Assembly: GCF_009709575.1 (NCBI RefSeq)
Contig: NZ_WIXO01000001.1
Coordinates: 806,001 to 870,000 of the forward strand
DNA: 64,000 nt
Direction: 5' to 3'
Source: Streptomyces taklimakanensis
GTDB taxonomy: Bacteria > Actinomycetota > Actinomycetes > Streptomycetales > Streptomycetaceae
Notes under the pieces: generated by a model
Database searches by the model: none
What the model saw: only the letters and a program-made list of their open reading frames with translations
What the model was told of the DNA's origin: nothing
Position numbers and translations under genes: made by a program
Shown here: positions 55,988 through 64,000 of the stretch, piece by piece
How the letters are laid out: every line of letters begins with the position of its first letter
Position numbering within the stretch: position 1 is the first letter of the stretch

Positions 55988-58681
55988 GTGCGCAGAAGAC
56001 GAACGGCCGGCGCCGCCCTGGCGGCGTTGGCCCTGACAGGCGGTCTGCTCACCGCCTCCGCGACCACCGCCGCGGCCGACCCCGAGACCGCCGACGCGCG
56101 GGTCGAGGTCTCGGCCGACAGCTACACCTGGAAGAACGTCCGGATCGACGGCGGCGGCTTCGTCCCCGGCATCGTCTTCAACCGGTCCGAGAAGAACCTG
56201 GTGTACGCCCGCACCGACATCGGCGGCGCCTACCGCTGGGACCAGGCGGACCGGGAGTGGATCCCGCTGCTGGACTCGGTCGGCTGGGACAAGTGGGGCC
56301 ACACGGGCGTGGCCTCTCTGGCCACCGACCCGGTCGACCCGGACCGGGTCTACGTGGCCGTCGGCAACTACACCAACGACTGGGACCCGAACAACGGCGC
56401 GATCATGCGTTCGACGGACCGCGGGGCCACCTGGAAGACCACCGAATTACCCTTCAAGCTTGGCGGGAACATGCCAGGGCGGGGCATGGGCGAGCGCCTC
56501 GCCATCGACCCCAACGACAACCGCGTCCTGTATCTGGGCGCCCCCAGCGGCCACGGCTTGTGGCGCAGCACCGACTCGGGCGCCACCTGGTCGGAGGTCG
56601 CCTCCTTCCCCAACCCCGGCACCTACGTCCCCGACCCCGACAGCGACAACAGCTACCTGACCGACGAGGTCGGCGTCGTCTGGGTCACCTTCGACGAGCG
56701 CACCGGCAACGCCGGCAGCCGGACGCAGACGATCTACGTCGGCGTCGCCGACAAGGAGGAGTCGATCTACCGCTCCACCGACGGCGGCGCCACCTGGGAG
56801 GCCGTCCCCGGCCAACCCACCGGTCACCTCCCCCACAAGGGCGTGCTGGACGCCGAGAACGGCCTGCTCTACATCGCCACGTCCGACACCGGGGGCCCCT
56901 ATGACGGCTCCACGGGTCGGGTGTGGCGCCACGACACCGACAGCGGCGCGTGGACGGACATCAGCCCGATGTCCGAGGCCGACACCTACTTCGGCTACAG
57001 CGGACTGACCATCGACCGCCAGGACCCGGAGACGATCATGGTCACCGGCTACAGCTCCTGGTGGCCGGACACCCAGATCTTCCGCAGCACCGACCGCGGC
57101 GAGACCTGGACGCGGGCGTGGGAGTACGGCGCCTACCCCAACCGCGTCGACCGCTTCACCATGGACGTCTCCTCCGTTCCGTGGCTGACCTTCGGCAACA
57201 ACCCCTCACCACCGGAGTCCGCGCCGAAGCTGGGCTGGATGACCGAGTCGCTGGAGATCGACCCGTTCGACTCCGACCGGATGATGTACGGCACCGGCGC
57301 CACCGTCTACGGCACCGAGGAACTGACCGCCTGGGACCGCGACGAGAACTTCACCATCACGCCCATGGTCGAGGGCCTGGAGGAGACGGCGGTCAACGAC
57401 CTGATCAGCCCGCCCTCCGGGGCCCCGCTGCTCAGCGGCCTCCTCGACATCGGCGGATTCCGGCACACGGACCTCGACCGGGTCCCGGAAGTGATGTACC
57501 AGTCCCCGTACATGGGCAACGTCAGCAGCCTGGACTACGCCGGGAAGGCCCCGGACACGGTCGTCCGGGTCGGCAGCAGCGAGACCGGGCAGAACATCGC
57601 CTTCTCCACCGACAACGGGGCCAACTGGTTCGCCGGCAGCAGCCAACCGTCGGGGGTGACCGGCGGCGGCACCGTGGCCGCGGCGGCCGACGCGAGCGGC
57701 TTCGTCTGGAGCCCCGAGGGCGCCGGCGTCCACCACACCACCGGTTACGGAAGCTCCTGGACGGCCTCGCGGGGCATCCCCGCGGGCGCGCGGGTCGAAG
57801 CCGACCGCGTCGACCCCGACACGTTCTACGGATTCGCCGACGGCGCCTTCCACGTGAGCACCGACGGCGGCGCCACCTTCACCGCCACCGGCGCCGGCGG
57901 GCTGCCCACCGGCGACAGCGTCCGCTTCCAGGCGGTGCCCGGCAAGAAGGGCCACGTCTGGCTCGCCGGCGGCAGTGGCGACACCTACGGGCTGTGGCGC
58001 TCCACCGACGGTGGGAAGAGCTTCGCCCGACTCGACGGTGTCGACGAGGCCGACACCATCGGCTTCGGCAAGGCCGCTCCCGGTGCCGACCACCCCGCCC
58101 TCTACACCAGCGCGAAGATCGACGGGGTACGGGGCATCTACCGCTCCGACGACGCCGGCGGAAGCTGGGTGCGGATCAACGACGACGCCCACCAGTGGGG
58201 CTGGACCGGCGCGGCGATCACCGGTGACCCGCGGGTGTACGGCCGGGTGTACGTCGGCACCAACGGTCGGGGCGTCCTCTACGGCGACACCGCCGGGACG
58301 ACCGACCCGACCGACCCCGAGGAGCCCGAGGAGCCCGAGGAGCCGGAGGAGCCGGGCACCGCGGAGTGCGCCGTCGCCTACGAGGTCACCGGCCAGTGGC
58401 AGGGCGGCTTCCAGGCGGACGTCGCCGTGCGGAACACCGGCACCGAAGCCGTCGACGGCTGGACGGTGGAGTGGTCCTTCGAGGACGGCCAGCGGGTGAG
58501 CCAGATGTGGAACGCCACGTTCACCCAACGCGGCGGCACGGTGACGGCCTCCTCGGTCGGCTGGAACGCGAAACTGGAGCCGGGCGCCTCGGCGGCCTTC
58601 GGCTTCACCGGCTCCTGGACGGGTGCCAACCGCGTCCCGGAGACCTTCGCGGTCAACGGCGCCGCCTGCGCCGTCGAGTGA
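55988..58681 (+). CDS. secreted GH74 xyloglucanase with C-terminal CBM2
   Basis: 897 residues starting at GTG 55988 (GGAGAGGA seven bases upstream). A signal peptide covers about 1-33. The GH74 catalytic part (about 40-770) is a double beta-propeller with Asp-box repeats such as STDRGATWK, STDSGATWS and STDGGATWE; YARTDIGGAYRWD near the start carries the likely catalytic Asp. A Pro/Glu linker with four PEE-type repeats leads to a family 2 carbohydrate-binding module (QGGFQADVAVRNTG, GWTVEWSF, SVGWNAKLEPGASAAFGF). It degrades xyloglucan on plant cell walls, probably derepressed by cello-oligosaccharides via CebR. Confidence 0.94.
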   Translation: MRRRRTAGAALAALALTGGLLTASATTAAADPETADARVEVSADSYTWKNVRIDGGGFVPGIVFNRSEKNLVYARTDIGGAYRWDQADREWIPLLDSVGWDKWGHTGVASLATDPVDPDRVYVAVGNYTNDWDPNNGAIMRSTDRGATWKTTELPFKLGGNMPGRGMGERLAIDPNDNRVLYLGAPSGHGLWRSTDSGATWSEVASFPNPGTYVPDPDSDNSYLTDEVGVVWVTFDERTGNAGSRTQTIYVGVADKEESIYRSTDGGATWEAVPGQPTGHLPHKGVLDAENGLLYIATSDTGGPYDGSTGRVWRHDTDSGAWTDISPMSEADTYFGYSGLTIDRQDPETIMVTGYSSWWPDTQIFRSTDRGETWTRAWEYGAYPNRVDRFTMDVSSVPWLTFGNNPSPPESAPKLGWMTESLEIDPFDSDRMMYGTGATVYGTEELTAWDRDENFTITPMVEGLEETAVNDLISPPSGAPLLSGLLDIGGFRHTDLDRVPEVMYQSPYMGNVSSLDYAGKAPDTVVRVGSSETGQNIAFSTDNGANWFAGSSQPSGVTGGGTVAAAADASGFVWSPEGAGVHHTTGYGSSWTASRGIPAGARVEADRVDPDTFYGFADGAFHVSTDGGATFTATGAGGLPTGDSVRFQAVPGKKGHVWLAGGSGDTYGLWRSTDGGKSFARLDGVDEADTIGFGKAAPGADHPALYTSAKIDGVRGIYRSDDAGGSWVRINDDAHQWGWTGAAITGDPRVYGRVYVGTNGRGVLYGDTAGTTDPTDPEEPEEPEEPEEPGTAECAVAYEVTGQWQGGFQADVAVRNTGTEAVDGWTVEWSFEDGQRVSQMWNATFTQRGGTVTASSVGWNAKLEPGASAAFGFTGSWTGANRVPETFAVNGAACAVE

Positions 58682-58748
58682 TCCGAACGGGCGGCGGGAG
58701 GTGCGGGACGCGGAGCCGCCGGACCGCGAAACCGTCCCTCCCGCCGCC

Positions 58749-58780
58749 GGTCGGTCGGGGCCGTGCGGCCCCGACCGACC
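58749..58780 (+). terminator. terminator of the GH74 gene
   Basis: 14-bp stem GGTCGGTCGGGGCC/GGCCCCGACCGACC with loop GTGC, followed by TCTTCCCC, 67 bases past the stop codon. Confidence 0.75.
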
Positions 58781-58880
58781 TCTTCCCCACCGCGTCGGGG
58801 TAACGTCGGTCCGCGAGGCGCCGTAGCCGGAACCGTACGGGGGCGGTGCCGTCGACCAGAGAACCAGCGAAAGGCACGAT

Positions 58881-59738
58881 GTGACCGACATCGAACGCGT
58901 CGGAGTGGTGGGTTGCGGCCAGATGGGCTCGGGCATCGCCGAGGTCTGCGCCCGGGCCGGTCTGGACGTCATGGTCGCCGAGACCACCGGCGAGGCCCTG
59001 GAGATAGGCCGTACCCGGCTGGTGACCTCCCTGGACAGGGCCATCGCACGTGGCAAGATCAGCGAGGCCGACCGGGACACCACCCTGGAGCGGCTCTCCT
59101 TCACCACCGACCTCGGTGAGTTCGCCGACCGCGATCTGGTGATCGAGGCGGTCGTGGAGAACGAGCAGATCAAGACCGAGATCTTCCAGATCCTCGATCA
59201 GGTGGTGACCCGGCAGGACGCGATCCTGGCCTCGAACACCTCTTCCATCCCGCTGGTGAAGCTGGCCGTGGCCACCGCGCGCCCGGACCGGGTGATCGGC
59301 ATCCACTTCTTCAACCCGGCGCCGGTGCAGAAGCTGGTGGAGCTGATTCCCGCGCTGACCACCTCCGACGACACCATCGCCCGGGCCGAGGGCGTGGTCG
59401 CCAAGGTGCTCGGCAAGCACGCCATCCGGGCACAGGACCGCTCGGGCTTCGTGGTCAACGCGCTGCTGATCCCGTACCTGCTCTCCGCGATCCGGATGTT
59501 CGAGTCGGGCATCGCCGGCCGCGAGGACATCGACAACGGCATGGAACTGGGCTGCGCCCACCCCATGGGCCCCCTGCGGCTCGCCGACCTCATCGGCCTG
59601 GACACCGTCGCCTCGGTCGCCCACTCGATGTACGAGGAGTACAAGGAGCCGCTGTACGCCGCCCCGCCGCTGCTCCAGCGGATGGTCGACGCCGGGCGGC
59701 TGGGCCGCAAGACCGGCGCGGGCTTCTACACCTACTGA
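58881..59738 (+). CDS. 3-hydroxybutyryl-CoA dehydrogenase
   Basis: 285 residues starting at GTG 58881 (AAAGG six bases upstream). NAD-binding GVVGCGQMGSGIAE, DLVIEAVVENEQIK, catalytic histidine in IGIHFFNPAPV, and the C-terminal HPMGPLRLADLIGLD. It oxidises or reduces 3-hydroxyacyl-CoA in short-chain fatty acid or ethylmalonyl-CoA-linked metabolism. Stand-alone, without a hydratase partner nearby. Confidence 0.94.
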   Translation: MTDIERVGVVGCGQMGSGIAEVCARAGLDVMVAETTGEALEIGRTRLVTSLDRAIARGKISEADRDTTLERLSFTTDLGEFADRDLVIEAVVENEQIKTEIFQILDQVVTRQDAILASNTSSIPLVKLAVATARPDRVIGIHFFNPAPVQKLVELIPALTTSDDTIARAEGVVAKVLGKHAIRAQDRSGFVVNALLIPYLLSAIRMFESGIAGREDIDNGMELGCAHPMGPLRLADLIGLDTVASVAHSMYEEYKEPLYAAPPLLQRMVDAGRLGRKTGAGFYTY

Positions 59739-59790
59739 GACACCCGCCGCAGCCGCCGAACCGGCCGGCGGCCACGGCGGCGGGCGGGAA

Positions 59791-59836
59791 CGACGGACGG
59801 TGGGGCGCCCCCGAGGGGGCGCCCCACCGTCCGTCG
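59791..59836. terminator. very strong bidirectional terminator
   Basis: 22-base arms (59791-59812 with 59815-59836) perfectly complementary, giving a stem of about 21 bp with a CGAG loop, between the convergent dehydrogenase and pheT genes. Confidence 0.85.
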
Positions 59837-59864
59837 TGCGTCGGGTGCCGAGGCGCTCGGCGCC

Positions 59865-62383
59865 TCACGCGCCGCGCAGCACCGCGCCCGTGCGCTCGAC
59901 CGCCGCCGCCACGGCCGCCTCGCGCGCGGCGGTGGCCTCGTCGGCGGTCAGGGTGCGGTCGGGGGCGCGGAAGCGCAGGGCGTAGGCCAGGGACTTCTTC
60001 CCCTCCCCGAGCTGCTCGCCGGTGAAGACGTCGAACAGCCGCAGCGACTCCAGCAGCTCGCCCGCGCCCTCGCGCAGCGCCGCCTCGACCTCGGCGGCCG
60101 GGACGGAGCCGTCCACCACCAGCGCCACGTCCTGGGTGGCCACCGGGAAGGCGGACACGCGCGGGGCCTGCGGGACGCCCGAGGAGGCACGCTCCAGCAG
60201 GTCGAGGTCGAGCTCCATCGCACAGGTACGGGCGGGCAGGTGCATCGCCTTGACCACGCGGGGGTGGAGCTCGCCGGCGTGTCCGAGGAGCGTGTGCTCG
60301 CCGTCGACCACGGCGTGGAGCGCCGCGCAGCGGCCCGGGTGCCAGGGAGCGTACCGGTCGGCCGTCACGGTGAGTTCGACGCCGGCCTCGCGGGCGACCG
60401 TGCGGGCCGCCTCGACCGCGTCGGCCCAGGTCGCCGGGTGGCCCTTGCCCCACCAGCCGTCCTGCTCACGCGCCCCGGCCAGGACGGCCGCGACCCGGCG
60501 CGGCTGCCTCGGCAGCGCGGCGTCGAGGGAGGCGAGTTCCTCGCCCGTCGGGCGGCGGTCGACCGGCAGCCGTACGGCGGGGGTCTCCTCGCCGGTGGGC
60601 AGGAAGACCAGGCCCGTCTCGAACAGCGCGAGCCCTCCCCGACCGTCCTGGGAGCCCCTGCCGTCGTTGCGGCGCAGGGCGGCGAGCAGGCCCGGCAGCA
60701 GCATGGTGCGCAGCGCCGGCTCCTCGTCCGAGATCGGGTTGGCCAGCCGCACGGTGCGGCGGCGGGGATCGCCCGGCTCCAGGCCGAGCCGGTCGAAGGC
60801 GGCGTCACCGACGAACGGGTAGTTCGGCGCCTCGACGTAGCCCGCCCCGGCCAGCGCGCGGCCGACCCGACGGTGCAGCCGCTGCCGCTCGGTCAGCCCG
60901 CGGCCCGAGGGCAGCCGCGGCAGGGTGGCGGGCAGGTTCTCGTAGCCCTCCAGCCGGATGACCTCCTCGGCCAGGTCGTTGGGGTCGGTCAGGTCGGGTC
61001 GCCACGAGGGCACCGTCACCGTCAGCTCGTCGGTGCCGTACACGTCGCACCCCACCTGCTGGAGACGGCGCGCGACGGTCTCGCGGCCGTAGGTGGTGCC
61101 CGCGACCCTGTCCGGATGGTCGGCGCGCATCTTGACGGTGTGCGGGCCGCTGGGCGAGACGATCTCGGTGACGCCCGCCTCGGCGGTGCCGCCCGCCAGC
61201 AGCACCAGCAGGTCGACGGTGCGCTGGGCCGCGGCGGAGGTGGCCTGCGGGTCCACGCCGCGCTCGAAACGCCTCGACGCCTCGGAGGAGAGCTTGTGCC
61301 GGCGGGAGGAGCGGGCGATGGCCACCGGGTCGAAGTGCGCGGCCTCGACCACGATCTCGGTGGTGCCCGCGGTGCCCTGGGCGTCGGCGATCTCGGTGTC
61401 GGCGCCGCCCATCACCCCGGCCAGACCGATCGGCCCGTCGTCGTCGGTGATGACCAGGTCCTCGGGGTGCAGCTCGCGCTTGGTGCCGTCGAGGGTGGTG
61501 AGCTTCTCGCCCGGCCGGGCCCGGCGCACGCCGATCGCCCCGTTGACGCGGGAGCGGTCGTAGGCGTGCAGGGGCTGGCCGAGTTCGAGCATCACGTAGT
61601 TGGTGATGTCCACGGCCAGCGAGATCGGGCGCATTCCGGCCTTCTGCAGCCGCCGCTGGAGCCAGATCGGGGAGCGCGCGTCGGGACGCACCCCGGTGAC
61701 GGTGCGCGCGGTGAAGCGGTCACAGCCGAGCCGGTCCTCGACCCGCACCGGGTGGCCGAAGTCGTTGGGGACCGGGACGTCCAGCAACGCCGGGTCACGC
61801 AGCGGCAGACCGTAGGCGATCGCCGTCTCGCGGGCGATGCCGCGCATGGACAGGCAGTAGCCGCGGTCGGGGGTGACGGCGATGTCGAGGACCTCGTCCA
61901 CCAGTTCCAGCAGCTCGATGGCGTCGGCGCCCACCTCGTGCTCCGGCGGGAGCACGATGATGCCCTCGTGGTCGTCGCTCATGCCCAGCTCACTGGCCGA
62001 GCAGATCATGCCCTCCGAGAGTTTGCCGTAGGTCTTGCGGGCGCCGATCCGGAAGTCCCCGGGCAGCACGCCGCCGGGGAGGATCACCACGACCTTGTCG
62101 CCGACGGCGAAGTTGGTCGCGCCGCAGACGATGTTCTGCGGTTCGCCGGTGCCGTTGGCGTCGCCGACGTCGACCTGGCAGTAGCGGATCGGCTTCTTGA
62201 AACCGGTCAGCTCCTCGATCGCCAGCACCTGTCCGACGACGAGCGGGCCTTTCAGCCCGGCGCCGAGCCGCTCGACGGTCTCGACCTCCAGCCCGGCGGC
62301 GATCAGCCTCGCCGCGACGTCGCGGCCGGTCTCACCGGCCGGCAGGTCGACGTACTCCCGCAGCCACGAAAGCGGGGCCCGCA

Positions 62384-62384
<1 letters not shown>
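59865..62384 (-). CDS. pheT: phenylalanyl-tRNA synthetase beta subunit
   Basis: 839 residues. N-terminal [22 protein letters not shown]/tRNA-binding-like domain (about 40-155); B3/B4 editing domain with [17 protein letters not shown]5 domain and a C-terminal ferredoxin-fold anticodon-binding domain ([17 protein letters not shown]). It pairs with PheS to charge tRNA-Phe. Its ATG shares one base with the pheS stop (TGATG), so translation is coupled. Confidence 0.97.

Positions 62385-64000
<1,616 letters not shown>

Overview
The window is very GC-rich chromosomal DNA from a filamentous actinomycete, most likely Streptomyces or a close relative. Three things point there: the sporulation gene ssgB, sugar transport genes without their own ATPase, and secreted plant-wall enzymes with twin-arginine (Tat) signals. 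From memory, the order thrS, ssgB, pabBC, cobA-bluB/cobT-cobL, metNIQ, glpQ, argH, argG, argR-D-B-J-C, pheT-pheS matches one segment of the Streptomyces core chromosome. This was not checked against a database.

Layout. 1-3.6 kb: HIT-family nucleotide phosphorylase (cut by the window edge), thrS and a DnaQ-type exonuclease. 3.7-11.7 kb: a catabolic block between two almost identical tRNA-Val(CAC) genes, holding a START-like protein, a YetA/PcRGLX-type rhamnogalacturonan lyase, a DUF624 protein, two sugar permeases and a lipoprotein binding protein, preceded by LacI-type palindromes. 11.8-18 kb: PGPGW membrane protein, ssgB, a CGNR protein, small membrane proteins, a DsbA-like protein, a double-GNAT protein and pabC/pabB. 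18.05-18.5 kb: five tRNA genes (Gly, Cys, three Val-GAC). 18.7-22.2 kb: small proteins, a Ser/Thr kinase and a YnfA-type protein. 22.4-29.8 kb: rRNA/tRNA methyltransferase and cobalamin genes, including a BluB-CobT fusion with a very long disordered N-terminus. 30-33.7 kb: a GNAT gene and metNIQ, with a Met/Cys-containing leader ORF. 34-38.4 kb: small membrane proteins, a GNAT, a short sigma factor, glpQ with a PHO-box-like array, and an acyltransferase. 38.5-49.9 kb: argH, argG and the argCJBDR operon with ARG boxes, interrupted by a flavin-fold protein, two GNATs and a membrane-anchored XRE regulator.

49.9-58.7 kb looks accessory: a CGNR regulator divergent from an epoxide hydrolase with paired operators, a TipA-like MerR regulator with a stretched promoter, a phosphatase-fold protein without its catalytic RHG motif, a DUF1918 protein, a secreted GHL10-like hydrolase, and a GH74-CBM2 xyloglucanase under a perfect CebR-type operator. 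58.9-64 kb: 3-hydroxybutyryl-CoA dehydrogenase, pheT, pheS and the 3' end of a sensor kinase gene.

How it works together: two independent plant cell wall degradation units (pectin backbone, xyloglucan) sit within core biosynthesis (arginine, p-aminobenzoate, cobalamin, methionine uptake) and translation genes. I saw no CRISPR array, insertion sequence or prophage. The most interesting unexplained signals are the 42-bp-spaced operator pair at 51.06-51.11 kb, the leader ORF before metN, the tRNA-flanked catabolic block, and the disordered extension on BluB-CobT.
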